From Caenispirillum salinarum_A (lineage in GTDB: Bacteria > Pseudomonadota > Alphaproteobacteria > Rhodospirillales > Rhodospirillaceae): a DNA stretch of 64,000 bases. Below, piece after piece: positions 8,245 through 17,139 of the stretch. Numbering within the stretch: the stretch's first letter is position 1; each line of letters starts with the position of its first letter. The position numbers and the translations under genes are program-made. Where the stretch lies: NCBI RefSeq assembly GCF_044803115.1, contig NZ_CP085224.1:4588001-4652000 (forward strand). Reading direction: 5' to 3'. The notes beneath the pieces were generated by a model. It made no database searches, was not told where the DNA came from, and worked only from the letters and a program-made list of their open reading frames with translations.

Positions 8245-9318
8245 ATGCCGTCCCGCGCCCTGAAGCTTTCCGCCTCCGCCCTTTTCCTGCCGCTGGCGCT
8301 GGGCGCCTGCGCCGCCGGCTCGCTGACGGAGCCCGCCGCCGGTTCCGGCGCGACCACCGCCGGCCTGCTGGATGCCACCGCGCCGCGCTACCAGGCCGAC
8401 GACACCTGGTCCTATCGCGCCGCCACCGGCGAGGACGTGGTGGAAAAGGTGGTTGCCGTACGCGACGACGGCACGGTCCTGTGGGCCGCCACCGACGGCC
8501 GCCGCTGGGAAGCCGTCGCCAACCCGCTGCTGCCGCCGCTGCGCACGCTGCCCGAGGCCGGGCCGCGGCTGGCCAACACCTTCACGCCGCCGGCGGCCGA
8601 GCTGGACCTGTTCCCGCTGACGCCCGGCAAGACGGCCGCATTCACCACGCAGACCGCCGCGGAGCAGGACGGGCGCGTCGAGAAGACCACGGAAAGCCAG
8701 TGCCAGGTGCGCGGCCCGCGCGAAGTGACGGTGCCCGCCGGCACCTTCGACACCGTGGAAGTGTTCTGCCGCCACGGCGGGCGGTTCGAGACGCTCTATT
8801 ACGCGCCGGAAGTCCGCAACACCGTGATGGAACTGCGCGACGTCGACGGCCGCATGGAGAAGAAGGAACTGGTCGCCTACCGCCCCGCCGCCACCCCGCC
8901 CCCGGCAGACGCCGTGGCGGCGGCCGCGCCCATGCCCGGCGACCCGGCGCCTCAGACGGCGGCGGTGGAGGCCGAAACCCTGGACACGCCGCAAGCGCAA
9001 GCGCAAGCACAAGCGCAGGCGCAGGCGCAGGCGCAAAACGCTCAGGCCGAACCCACGCAGACGGCCGCCCGGCCCGCCGATGCGCCGGGCTGGACACTCC
9101 AGCTTGCCGCCCTGTCCTCGCGGGAGGCTGCCGACAAGGCCTGGGCCCAGTGGCAGACGGCGGTGCAGGGCGCGGTTCCCGGCGCCGAGGCCACCATCAT
9201 GCAGGGCAACGGCCTGTGGCGCCTGACCACCGGCCGCTTCGAGACCCGCACGAACGCCGCCGCCGCCTGCGCCAGGCTCAAGGCGGCCGACGTGCAGTGC
9301 TTCCCGAAGGAGCTGTAA
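8245..9318 (+). CDS. SPOR-domain lipoprotein
   Basis: A 357-residue predicted lipoprotein. Starting at ATG 8245, a short signal peptide ends in the lipobox LGAC, so Cys21 or thereabouts would be lipidated. The body (about 50-220) is a conserved-looking domain of unknown function. Next comes a low-complexity Ala/Gln stretch, then a C-terminal SPOR domain (about 285-357, from GWTLQLAALSSREAA), which in other proteins binds denuded glycan at division sites. It is preceded by an in-frame ATG at 8203, but only the 8245 start gives a clean signal peptide. A role in envelope or division is inferred from the SPOR domain. Confidence 0.75.
   Translation: MPSRALKLSASALFLPLALGACAAGSLTEPAAGSGATTAGLLDATAPRYQADDTWSYRAATGEDVVEKVVAVRDDGTVLWAATDGRRWEAVANPLLPPLRTLPEAGPRLANTFTPPAAELDLFPLTPGKTAAFTTQTAAEQDGRVEKTTESQCQVRGPREVTVPAGTFDTVEVFCRHGGRFETLYYAPEVRNTVMELRDVDGRMEKKELVAYRPAATPPPADAVAAAAPMPGDPAPQTAAVEAETLDTPQAQAQAQAQAQAQAQNAQAEPTQTAARPADAPGWTLQLAALSSREAADKAWAQWQTAVQGAVPGAEATIMQGNGLWRLTTGRFETRTNAAAACARLKAADVQCFPKEL
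8991..9037 (+). repeat. Hexamer tandem repeat coding for Gln-Ala
   Basis: About eight copies of a six-base unit (CAAGCG/CAGGCG variants) encode an alternating QA linker between the body and SPOR domain of the lipoprotein. The unit is a multiple of three, so slippage would change linker length without breaking the frame. Confidence 0.85.
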
Positions 9319-9376
9319 GGACGCAGAACGAACGCGCGGAGCCGCTGCCGCGCCGGCGAACGATCAGGCGACCGGC

Positions 9377-10843
9377 TCAGGCACAAGCGGCCCGCGCTTC
9401 CCCCGCGCCCGCGTCTTCCACGCGATTCCGCCCCGCACCCTTGGCGCGGTAGAGGGCATCGTCGGCCTGTTTCACCACGGCGTCCTGGTCATCCCGCGCG
9501 CCGGCGAGCGCGACACCCAGGCTGGCGGTGGTCGACACGACACGGTCGCCGCAGGGGATGGAGGCTCCGGCGATGCGCCGGCGGATGTCCTCGGCCAGAT
9601 GTCGGGCGCTGTCGGCGTCGTGGTCGGGCGCCAGGACGAGGAATTCTTCCCCGCCCCAGCGGCACAGGCGGTCCGCCGAGCCCAGCGCGTTGCGGATGAT
9701 GTCCGCCACGCCGGCGATCACCCGGTCGCCCACCTGATGGCCGTGGGTGTCGTTGATCGCCTTGAAATGATCGATGTCGAGCAGCATCACCGCCATCCGG
9801 GTGCCGCGGCGGGCGACGGCGCGGGCGGTCTCGTCATAGACGTGGTCGAACACCTGCCGGTTGATGGCCCCGGTCAGCTTGTCGGTCGACGCCATCTCCT
9901 CCAGCCGGCGCTGGTAGCCGCGCAGGGTCCAGTGGGCCAGCGCCAGGACAACGGCGGTGATGACGGCGCACAGCAGCAGAGTCAGCAGCAGGGTGTTGTC
10001 CAGGCGATCCTGCGCCGGGTCGCCGTGCTGCACCACCAGCAGGTGCCAGCCGAACTCCGGCACTAGGCGGGTGTTGACGTATACCGGCTCGCCCCCGTGC
10101 TCCAGGGTGAACGAGGTCGACGGATTGGTCAGGATGTTGGTGGCCGCGCCCCGCAGCGCGGGCCAGTCCTGCAGGCGCGTCGGCCCCTCGAAGCTGTCCG
10201 CGTGCAGGGTTACCTCGCCGGTGTCGTCGACGAACAGAACGTCGCGGCCGTAGCGCGCCCGGTAGGTTTCCAGCATCGCCTTGACCTTGTCCATGGACAG
10301 GCCGACGCCGGTGATGCCGAGCAGTTGCCCGGAGAAGTCGCGGACCTTGTGATTGATGAAGATGGTCAGGCGCGTGCGGTCGGCGGTGTCCCAGTCGACA
10401 TTGACCTCGTACATGCCCGGCGTGTCGCGGGTGGCGAAGTACCAGGCATCGGCCGGCTCGTCCGGCGAAACCTGCCGCAGAAGGCCGTCGGCGTGATAGT
10501 AGTGCCGCGTCCGGTCCGAGACGAAGAAGCTGGAGACCGTGCCGTTGCGCTCCTTGATCTCGGCCAGGAAGCGGACCATGCGCTCGGGCTCGGCCTCGCC
10601 TTCGATGGCCCAGTCGCGGACGAAGGTGTCATGAGCCATCTGGGCCGAAATCAGGATCGGCCGCAGCAAGTCCTGCTGGATCTCCGAATAGATGTTGTCG
10701 CTGGTCAGCGGCAGCGTCGTCTCGGCCAGTTGGTTCGACAGCGAGTCCCGCGCCACCCAATAGCTGACCAGGCTGGTCAGCAGAAAGCCCGCCACCAGAA
10801 GCCCCGTCAGCAGAACAACAAAGCGTGTCTTTCGGGGTGTCAC
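9377..10843 (-). CDS. Membrane diguanylate cyclase (dCACHE-GGDEF)
   Basis: A 488-residue enzyme predicted to make cyclic di-GMP from two GTP. It has an N-terminal membrane segment (about 8-30), a periplasmic double-CACHE sensor (about 35-275), a second membrane segment (about 283-305), and a cytoplasmic GGDEF domain from STDKLTGAINRQ with an intact active-site GGEEF. The inhibitory RxxD site is not conserved: the four residues at its usual place are GSAD, so product inhibition may be absent. It is transcribed alone, convergent with the SPOR lipoprotein gene. Confidence 0.9.
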   Translation of the reverse strand: MTPRKTRFVVLLTGLLVAGFLLTSLVSYWVARDSLSNQLAETTLPLTSDNIYSEIQQDLLRPILISAQMAHDTFVRDWAIEGEAEPERMVRFLAEIKERNGTVSSFFVSDRTRHYYHADGLLRQVSPDEPADAWYFATRDTPGMYEVNVDWDTADRTRLTIFINHKVRDFSGQLLGITGVGLSMDKVKAMLETYRARYGRDVLFVDDTGEVTLHADSFEGPTRLQDWPALRGAATNILTNPSTSFTLEHGGEPVYVNTRLVPEFGWHLLVVQHGDPAQDRLDNTLLLTLLLCAVITAVVLALAHWTLRGYQRRLEEMASTDKLTGAINRQVFDHVYDETARAVARRGTRMAVMLLDIDHFKAINDTHGHQVGDRVIAGVADIIRNALGSADRLCRWGGEEFLVLAPDHDADSARHLAEDIRRRIAGASIPCGDRVVSTTASLGVALAGARDDQDAVVKQADDALYRAKGAGRNRVEDAGAGEARAACA

Positions 10844-10957
10844 AGCGGGATCGTCTTTCTGCGAAACAGGTTACATCCCACAGTGGTAGACCACCCCGAC
10901 CGGATTGGCAAGAACGGCCGAATGGTCACGGTTGCAGGGCGGCCGGCCCAGCGGCTG

Positions 10958-11803
10958 TCATAGCCGCTCGCGCAGGAACGCCTCCACCGCGCCGCTGACG
11001 GCCTCGTTTTCGAAGGTGGGGGAAACATCCAGCAGCAGGCCGATGTGGCCGGTGCCGGCCACCCGCTCCACCGTCACCGGAACGCCGGCGGCGCGCAGGG
11101 CTTGGGCAAAGTTGCCGGTGTGCTCGGGCGCGACGGTGGTGTCGTCGGTGCCGTGCAGCAGCAGCGCCGGCGGATCGGCGGCGTCCACGTCGTCCAGCGG
11201 CTCGGTCGTCGCCGGGTCGGTTTCGTGGCCGAAGATGGTGCGGGAGATTTCCACCGTGTAGGGGTGGATGTCGTAAGGTCCCGCCAGACCGACGAAGGCG
11301 TCCAGCGCGTCCGGGTCGCCGCCGGCCTGCCTGATCCAGGTGTCGTCGTAGGCCAGCATGGCCGCGTTGTAGGCGCCGGCGGAATGGCCCATCAGCGCCA
11401 AGCGGCCGGGGTCGCCGCCGTACTCCGCCACATGCGCCTGCGTCCAGGCGACGGCCCTGGCGTTGTCGTGCAGGAAGCCGGGGAAGACGACCTCGGGATA
11501 GGCGCGGTAATCGGGGATGACCACCAGGAAGCCGGCGCGGGCCAACTGCGCGCCGATGAATTCATAGCCGGCGCGGTCGCCGCTTTCCCAGGCGCCGCCG
11601 TAGATCCAGACGACGACGGGGAACGGCCCTTCTCCCGGCGGCTTGTGGATGTCCAGAAGGCCGCGCGGCCCCTCGGCATAGCGCAGGCCGGTGCGGGAGA
11701 CGTGGCCGTCGTCGCTGACGGTGGCGTTCAGCAGGTCCAGCCCCGAACAGGCGGCCAGCGGCAGGATCAGGGCGGAAACGGCGAGAAGGCGGCGGAACAT
11801 CAT
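10958..11803 (-). CDS. Alpha/beta hydrolase, predicted lipoprotein esterase
   Basis: A 281-residue hydrolase of the carboxylesterase/BD-FAE-like group. With the ATG at 11803 (or the adjacent one at 11800, both behind a GAGGGG ribosome site) it has a signal peptide ending in the lipobox LAAC. The oxyanion region reads WIYGGAWESGD, the nucleophile elbow is GHSAGAYNA, and the acid and His appear in LHGTDDTTVAPEH and GTGHIG. The full triad supports an active, envelope-located esterase. The substrate is unknown. It lies 69 bases after purF on the same strand. Confidence 0.8.
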   Translation of the reverse strand: MMFRRLLAVSALILPLAACSGLDLLNATVSDDGHVSRTGLRYAEGPRGLLDIHKPPGEGPFPVVVWIYGGAWESGDRAGYEFIGAQLARAGFLVVIPDYRAYPEVVFPGFLHDNARAVAWTQAHVAEYGGDPGRLALMGHSAGAYNAAMLAYDDTWIRQAGGDPDALDAFVGLAGPYDIHPYTVEISRTIFGHETDPATTEPLDDVDAADPPALLLHGTDDTTVAPEHTGNFAQALRAAGVPVTVERVAGTGHIGLLLDVSPTFENEAVSGAVEAFLRERL

Positions 11804-11872
11804 GCCCCCTCTACGCGCGAACGGGCGCGACGGATGGCCGCCGCGCCCGCATGCATCGTGCATAACCCCCGA

Positions 11873-13366
11873 TCAGGCGCCGCGCAGGCGGCTGAGTTCC
11901 TTGGGCTGAGTGGTATCGGTGTCGTTGCGGTCGGCCAGCGGCAGGAAGTAATCGCCGGTGAAGCAGGCGTCGCAATAGGTGCGTTCCCTGTCCGAGCCGC
12001 GCTCCGCTTCGCCGACGGCGCGGTACAGGCCGTCCAGCGAGATGAACGCCAGGCTGTCCACGCCCAGGAGCTTTTCCATCTCGGCGATGGAATGCTGGGC
12101 GGCCAGCAGGCCCTCGCGCTCCGGCGTGTCGATGCCGAAGAAGCAGGGCCAGGTGGTCGGCGGCGAGGAAATGCGCATGTGCACCTCGGTCGCGCCGGCC
12201 TGGCGGACCATCTGCACGATCTTGGTCGACGTCGTGCCGCGCACGATGCTGTCGTCCACCAGCACCACCCGCTTGCCCTCCAGAAAGGCGCGGTTGGCGT
12301 TGTGCTTGCGCTTCACGCCCAGGTCGCGGGTGCGCTGGGTCGGCTGGATGAAGGTGCGGCCCACGTAGTGGTTGCGGATGATGCCGAACTCGAACGGGAT
12401 GCCCGACTCCACCGAATACCCCAGCGCCGCCGGCACGCCCGAGTCGGGCACCGGCACGATCACGTCGGCGGGCACGTTGCTCTCGCGCGCCAGTTCCTCG
12501 CCGATGCGCTTGCGGGCGTGGTAGACGCTCGTGCCCTCGACCGAACTGTCGGGGCGTGCGAAGTAGATGTATTCGAAGATGCAGAACCGGCGCTGCGTCG
12601 GCACGAAGGGCTTCACGCTGCGCACGCCCTCGTGGTCGATGACCACCAGCTCGCCCGGCTCCACGTCGCGGACGTATTCGGCGCCGATGATGTCCAGCGC
12701 GCAGGTCTCCGACGCCAGAATGTGCGCGCCTTCCAGATACCCGAGCACCAGCGGCCGGATGCCGTGCGGGTCGCGTACGCCGTACATGGTCGTCGCCGTC
12801 AGGGCCACCAGCGAATAGGCGCCCTCCACCTTGCGCAGGGCGTCGACGATCCGGTCCTCAACGTTCAGGAAGTCCGACCGCGCGACAAGCTGCATGATGA
12901 CTTCGGTGTCCGAGGTCGAAGAAAAGATACAGCCCTTGCCCACCAGTTGCCGGCGCAGGGTGACGGCATTGGTCAGGTTGCCGTTGTGGCACAGCGCCAG
13001 GCCGCCGAAGGCGAGGTCTGCGTAGAACGGCTGGACGTTGCGCAGCGCCTTGTCGCCCGAGGTGGAATACCGGTTGTGGCCAATGGCCATGGGGCCGGCC
13101 AGGCGGTTCATCACCTCTTCGGACTTGAAGTTCTCCGACACATGGCCGAGGCCGCGGTGGGAATGGAAGCTTTCCCCGTCGCAGGAGACGATGCCGGCCG
13201 CCTCCTGCCCGCGGTGCTGCAGGGCGTGCAGCCCCAGCACCGTGTGGCTGGCCGCGTCCGGATCGTTGAAGATGCCGACGACGCCGCATTCCTCCTTGGG
13301 CTTGTCGTCGTCATCCTCGTCGCGGAGATGAACCGGGCCGAAGGCAAAGGGATTGGTGGTCAGCAT
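11873..13366 (-). CDS. purF: Amidophosphoribosyltransferase
   Basis: First committed enzyme of purine synthesis: glutamine plus PRPP gives phosphoribosylamine. Of 497 aa, the first 26 form a propeptide ahead of the catalytic Cys in EECGVVGIFND, which is typical of the Bacillus-type enzyme. The phosphoribosyltransferase domain has the PRPP loop VVLVDDSIVRGTTS. Four cysteines in RRFCIFEY, TWPCFFGID and YCDAC match the [4Fe-4S] ligands of the B. subtilis enzyme, so this is an oxygen-sensitive Fe-S type. It is the last gene of radA-cvpA-purF. Confidence 0.98.
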   Translation of the reverse strand: MLTTNPFAFGPVHLRDEDDDDKPKEECGVVGIFNDPDAASHTVLGLHALQHRGQEAAGIVSCDGESFHSHRGLGHVSENFKSEEVMNRLAGPMAIGHNRYSTSGDKALRNVQPFYADLAFGGLALCHNGNLTNAVTLRRQLVGKGCIFSSTSDTEVIMQLVARSDFLNVEDRIVDALRKVEGAYSLVALTATTMYGVRDPHGIRPLVLGYLEGAHILASETCALDIIGAEYVRDVEPGELVVIDHEGVRSVKPFVPTQRRFCIFEYIYFARPDSSVEGTSVYHARKRIGEELARESNVPADVIVPVPDSGVPAALGYSVESGIPFEFGIIRNHYVGRTFIQPTQRTRDLGVKRKHNANRAFLEGKRVVLVDDSIVRGTTSTKIVQMVRQAGATEVHMRISSPPTTWPCFFGIDTPEREGLLAAQHSIAEMEKLLGVDSLAFISLDGLYRAVGEAERGSDRERTYCDACFTGDYFLPLADRNDTDTTQPKELSRLRGA

Positions 13367-13417
13367 CGAAGACCGAAGCTCCTGTCTTCCGGTATGGCGC
13401 CCTGGGGCGTGCGGATT

Positions 13418-14293
13418 TTACTGCGCCGTCTCGAAAAGCCGGTCCAGGGACTGGCGCTCGTCCTGGCCATAGCCGACGCCCTCGTCGTCGGCGGGAACGG
13501 AGGGCGGCTCGGAGGCCGGCGTCGGGGCCGGCTTGGAGCGGGGCGTCGGCGCAGGCTCGGGCGCGCGAGCCGGCGCGGGTTCGGACGCCGCCTGGCTTTG
13601 CACCCGCGTTTCCTGCCGGGGCTGCGGCGCCGGAGCCGAAGCCGGAGCCGGAGCCGGAGCCGGCTGGGCGGCGGGCTCGGTCCGGGGGGCCGGCTGCGGC
13701 TCCTGCCCCTGCACGCGCGGCTGGATCAGCGTGTCCAGATTGCGTTTCAACTCGATGGCGTCCTCGGCCGTCTTGCGGCCCGTGTCGGCGGCCTGCCCGA
13801 TGCCCAGTTCCTCGGGCACGGCTTCCTGGATCATTGCGGCGGTGCGCTGGATGAGCGGCAGGCCGCGCGCCTCGCGGATCCAGTCGGGATGGTCGGCCGG
13901 CGGGATCATCCAGGCGAGCAGGATATAGGCCAGTCCGACCAGGAACGCACCCCGTGCCAGGCCGAAAAGTACGCCCAGCGACCGATCCACCGATCCCAGC
14001 GAACTGTCCTGCACCTTGCGCGCGATGCCGCGCGTCAGGATGGAAAGGACCAGAAGCGTCACCAGGAAGATGGCGACGGCCGCGGCGGCGTCTGCGGCCC
14101 AGGTGACGGGGATGAGCTGGCGCACCTCCGCCTGCACGATGGGCAGGCCGTACAGCGCCGCCAGGCCCGCGCCCACCCAGGCGGCGATGCCCAGCGTCTC
14201 GTGCACGAATCCGCGGAAGAAGGCGAGGACCGCCGACAGCAGCAGCACCACCAGGACGATCAGGTCCAGCACGTTGAGCGGAAGCGCGTCCAT
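13418..14293 (-). CDS. cvpA: CvpA family membrane protein
   Basis: A 291-residue inner-membrane protein. The first 170 residues hold four hydrophobic segments and the CvpA pattern (MDALPLNVLDLIVLVVLL; FFRGFVHETLGIAAW; SLGSVDRSLGVLFGLARG). The remaining 120 residues are a Pro/Ala/Glu-rich tail that is likely disordered. It lies between radA and purF; a cvpA-purF link is common in proteobacteria, though the biochemical role of CvpA is not settled. The tail ends in a short conserved-looking segment, YGQDERQSLDRLFE. Confidence 0.88.
   Translation of the reverse strand: MDALPLNVLDLIVLVVLLLSAVLAFFRGFVHETLGIAAWVGAGLAALYGLPIVQAEVRQLIPVTWAADAAAAVAIFLVTLLVLSILTRGIARKVQDSSLGSVDRSLGVLFGLARGAFLVGLAYILLAWMIPPADHPDWIREARGLPLIQRTAAMIQEAVPEELGIGQAADTGRKTAEDAIELKRNLDTLIQPRVQGQEPQPAPRTEPAAQPAPAPAPASAPAPQPRQETRVQSQAASEPAPARAPEPAPTPRSKPAPTPASEPPSVPADDEGVGYGQDERQSLDRLFETAQ
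13629..13662 (-). repeat. Six-base tandem repeat in the cvpA tail
   Basis: A run of GAGCCG-type units (plus-strand reading) encodes alternating Pro-Ala in the CvpA tail. The period is six bases and preserves frame. Confidence 0.8.
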
Positions 14294-14338
14294 CCAGTCT
14301 CCGAAGGCCCGCTCCTGCGCGGGACCGTGTTGCCGATT

Positions 14339-15751
14339 TTACTCCGCCGAATCGTCCCGCCGCGGCACCGGCGGGAACATGGCGACCAGGTCCTGAAGAT
14401 GGCCGATCTCGCGGACCTGCAACCCCTCGATCACCGGCGCCGGCCGCATCTTGCCGCCGGAGCCCGGCTTGGGCTGGCGGCGCGGCACCAGGGCATCGCC
14501 GAAGCCCAGCTTGGCGGCCTCCTTCAGCCGCACCTCGGCCTGCGCCACGGCGCGAACCTCGCCCGACAGGCCGATCTCGCCGAACACGGCCATGTCGGCG
14601 GAAACCGGCTGGTCGGTGGCCGACGACAGAAGGGCGGCCGCGACCGCCAGGTCGGCGGCGGGCTCGCCCACGCGCAAGCCGCCGGCGACGTTCAAATACA
14701 CGTCGTTGCCGCCCAGGGCAAGGCCGCACCGGGCTTCCAGCACCGCCAGCACCATGGCGAGCCGCCCGGTGTCCCAGCCCACCACCGCGCGGCGCGGCGT
14801 GGAAAAGCCGCTGGGCGCCACCAGCGCCTGGATCTCCACCAGCACGGGGCGCGAGCCTTCCATGCCCGCGAAGACGCAGGAGCCCGACACGTTGCCCCGC
14901 CGCTCCGCCAGGAACAGGGCCGAGGGGTTGAGCACTTCCGCCAGCCCGCGCTCGGTCATCTCGAAGACGCCGATCTCGTCGGTGGCGCCGAAACGGTTCT
15001 TCACGGCGCGCAGGATGCGGAACTGGTGGCCGCGCTCGCCCTCGAAATACAGCACCGTGTCGACCATGTGCTCCATGACGCGCGGTCCGGCGATGGTGCC
15101 TTCCTTGGTGACGTGGCCCACCAGGAACAGCGCGAACCCCTTGCGCTTGGCCAGCCGGATGAGTTCATGCGAACACGCCCGCACCTGACTGACGGTGCCG
15201 GGCGCGCTGTCCAGGGTGTCCAGGAACATGGTCTGGATGGAGTCGATGACGGCCACCTCCGGCGGGTCGGCCTCCAGCGTCGCCACGATGTCGCGGACGC
15301 TCGTGGCGGCGGCCAGTTCCACCGGGCTGTCGTCGAGGCCAAGGCGCGCCGCCCGCAGCCTCACCTGGTCGATCGCCTCTTCACCCGAGATGTAGACGCA
15401 GCGCATGGCGCGGGCGAGCGCAGCGGTCGCCTGGAGCAGCAGGGTCGACTTGCCGATGCCGGGGTCACCGCCCACCAGCAGGGCCGAGCCCGGCACGAGC
15501 CCGCCGCCGCACACGCGGTCCAACTCCCCGATGTGGGTCTTGCGGCGGGGCGGGGTGGTGGCCTCGCCGCGCAGGGGCACGAAGTCCAGCTTCCGCCCGC
15601 CGCGCCCGCCGCTGGCGGTCTTCGGCTGGGGCTCGGGCGCGGCCTCTTCCTCAATGGTGTTCCACTCGCCGCAGCCCTCGCAGCGGCCCTGCCACTTGGA
15701 GTGGATGGACCCGCAGGCCTGACAGACGAACTGGGACTTGGGTTTGGGCAT
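14339..15751 (-). CDS. radA: DNA repair protein RadA
   Basis: RecA-like ATPase that helps branch migration in recombination. All domains are present in 470 aa: an N-terminal four-Cys zinc finger (CQACGSIHSKWQGRCEGC), Walker A GGDPGIGKST, Walker B, the RadA signature KNRFG, and a C-terminal Lon-protease-like domain (about 285-450). It begins the radA-cvpA-purF unit; cvpA starts 45 bases downstream. Confidence 0.97.
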   Translation of the reverse strand: MPKPKSQFVCQACGSIHSKWQGRCEGCGEWNTIEEEAAPEPQPKTASGGRGGRKLDFVPLRGEATTPPRRKTHIGELDRVCGGGLVPGSALLVGGDPGIGKSTLLLQATAALARAMRCVYISGEEAIDQVRLRAARLGLDDSPVELAAATSVRDIVATLEADPPEVAVIDSIQTMFLDTLDSAPGTVSQVRACSHELIRLAKRKGFALFLVGHVTKEGTIAGPRVMEHMVDTVLYFEGERGHQFRILRAVKNRFGATDEIGVFEMTERGLAEVLNPSALFLAERRGNVSGSCVFAGMEGSRPVLVEIQALVAPSGFSTPRRAVVGWDTGRLAMVLAVLEARCGLALGGNDVYLNVAGGLRVGEPAADLAVAAALLSSATDQPVSADMAVFGEIGLSGEVRAVAQAEVRLKEAAKLGFGDALVPRRQPKPGSGGKMRPAPVIEGLQVREIGHLQDLVAMFPPVPRRDDSAE

Positions 15752-15808
15752 TTAGCCTCGCATAAAACTGGGGCGCCAGCTCCCTAAGGTATAGAAGAGG
15801 GGGCGCCA

Positions 15809-16243
15809 CTAGATCGGGCGGTGACCTTTTTCTTGAAGCGCCCACCCCATCACAGACCGAGCTATATTATCCCGCCGCTCGCTTTGGTTATCACTTTCTT
15901 GACTCCCAACATCCCCCAGAACCCGAAGGTATAGCCGCTCCCGCTCGGCGCTATCCAAAACGGTGCCATATTCACTAAGAATTCCGTCAATGCACATGAT
16001 CACTTCTACGGTATCTTGGTAGGGGTGCTTAACTTCCTTCGCCGAAGACCATGGCTCCTCACCAACAATTTGAGCGATACTGCATTCAAGTATCTCTGCC
16101 AGCCTTCGCAGCGTCGGGAGCCGCAACCGCTCTTCGTCCCGCTCATACCGAGAGACGGTCATCTCTGTAACATCCAGCGCTTGGGCAACCTTTTTGCACG
16201 TAAGATTGCGAGATTGCCGGATTTCCCGGAGATTATTTTTCAT
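15809..16243 (-). CDS. XRE-family transcriptional regulator
   Basis: A 144-residue protein with an N-terminal Cro/C1-type helix-turn-helix (about residues 5-60: CKKVAQALDVTEMTVSRYE). The C-terminal 80 residues match no family I recognise. Base composition and codon use are visibly less GC-rich than both neighbours, and the gene interrupts the space between radA and mlaF, so horizontal acquisition is plausible. A promoter with an internal inverted repeat lies just upstream, suggesting autorepression. No partner toxin, methylase or phage gene is next to it, so its regulon is unknown. Confidence 0.8.
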   Translation of the reverse strand: MKNNLREIRQSRNLTCKKVAQALDVTEMTVSRYERDEERLRLPTLRRLAEILECSIAQIVGEEPWSSAKEVKHPYQDTVEVIMCIDGILSEYGTVLDSAERERLYLRVLGDVGSQESDNQSERRDNIARSVMGWALQEKGHRPI

Positions 16244-16279
16244 GGTTGCTCACCCCTCGCTTTTGATCGAAGAGCTTAG

Positions 16280-16308
16280 AACATAACCCATCCGGTTATT
16301 AACATCAA
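16280..16308 (-). promoter_or_regulatory. XRE gene promoter with overlapping operator dyad
   Basis: On the minus strand TTGATG (16308-16303), a 17-base spacer and TATGTT (16285-16280) form a promoter. A perfect inverted repeat, ATAACC-N5-GGTTAT (16283-16299), covers the spacer and the -10. A repressor dimer on this dyad would block RNA polymerase. Sequence directly seen; binding is inferred. Confidence 0.6.
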
Positions 16309-16341
16309 GGGCGCGATCAAAATCCACCGCTTCGGTTTCGC

Positions 16342-17139
16342 CTACCCACGCAACTCCATCTGGATCGGGCCCTCGGCGCGGCCGTTGACAAACTGGTCGA
16401 CGTAGTCGTTGCCGCTGGCATCAACATCCGCCGCGTCGCCGGCCCAGATGATCTTGCCGTGGTAGATCATGGCGATGCGGTCGGCGATCTTGCGGGCCGA
16501 GGCCATGTCATGGGTGATGGACAGCGTGGTCGCGCCCAGGTCCTCGCGGCAGGCGACGATCAGGTCGTTGATGACGTCGGCCATGATGGGGTCGAGGCCC
16601 GTCGTCGGCTCGTCGAAAAAGATGATTTCCGGCTCCGCCGCGATGGCGCGGGCCAAGCCCACGCGCTTCTGCATGCCGCCGGAAAGCTCCGCCGGGAACA
16701 GGTCCGCCACGTCCGGCTTGAGGCCGACGGCGCGCAGCTTCTCGACGGCGATCTCGCGCGCGTCCTTGCGCGGCATCTTGTCGCCGTGGATCAGGCGGAA
16801 GGCCACGTTCTCCCAAACCGCCAGGCTGTCGAACAGGGCCGCGCTCTGGAACAGCATGCCGAACTTGTGAAGCAGCCGGTCGCGCCCCTTTCCGGTGACG
16901 CCGGCCGTTTCCTCGCCGTCGATGCGGATGGAGCCGGTGTCGGGGTGCAGCAGACCCAGCACGCATTTCAGCAGCACCGACTTGCCGGTGCCGGAGCCGC
17001 CGATGATGACGACGCTTTCGCCCTTGCCGACGTCCAGGTCGACGCCGTCCAGCACGCGCTTCGATCCGAAGCTTTTCTCGACGCCGCGGATGCGGATCTT
17101 GGGTTCGCTGTCGCTGGCGGTCATGGCGTCCGTCGTCAT
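16342..17139 (-). CDS. mlaF: MlaF-like ABC transporter ATP-binding protein
   Basis: ATPase of the Mla phospholipid transport system, which moves lipids between inner and outer membranes. In 265 aa it has Walker A GGSGTGKS, the signature LSGGMQKR, Walker B IIFFDEPTTGLDP and the H-loop SITHD. The true start is ATG 17139, overlapping the mlaE stop in an ATGA junction; the longer open frame upstream is antisense to nothing useful and overlaps mlaE. mlaD, mlaC and mlaB do not follow; the XRE gene does. Confidence 0.93.
   Translation of the reverse strand: MTTDAMTASDSEPKIRIRGVEKSFGSKRVLDGVDLDVGKGESVVIIGGSGTGKSVLLKCVLGLLHPDTGSIRIDGEETAGVTGKGRDRLLHKFGMLFQSAALFDSLAVWENVAFRLIHGDKMPRKDAREIAVEKLRAVGLKPDVADLFPAELSGGMQKRVGLARAIAAEPEIIFFDEPTTGLDPIMADVINDLIVACREDLGATTLSITHDMASARKIADRIAMIYHGKIIWAGDAADVDASGNDYVDQFVNGRAEGPIQMELRG

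Noticed and set aside
11045..15787. A 1580-codon open frame on the plus strand across purF, cvpA and radA
   Set aside because: It is antisense to three well-recognised genes and has the low-complexity Gly/Ala/Arg/His make-up typical of a frame opposite GC-rich coding DNA. No family similarity or ribosome site.
15809..16340. Prophage remnant or toxin-antitoxin pair at the XRE gene
   Set aside because: Only one gene is present; no integrase, toxin, attachment repeat or phage gene flanks it.
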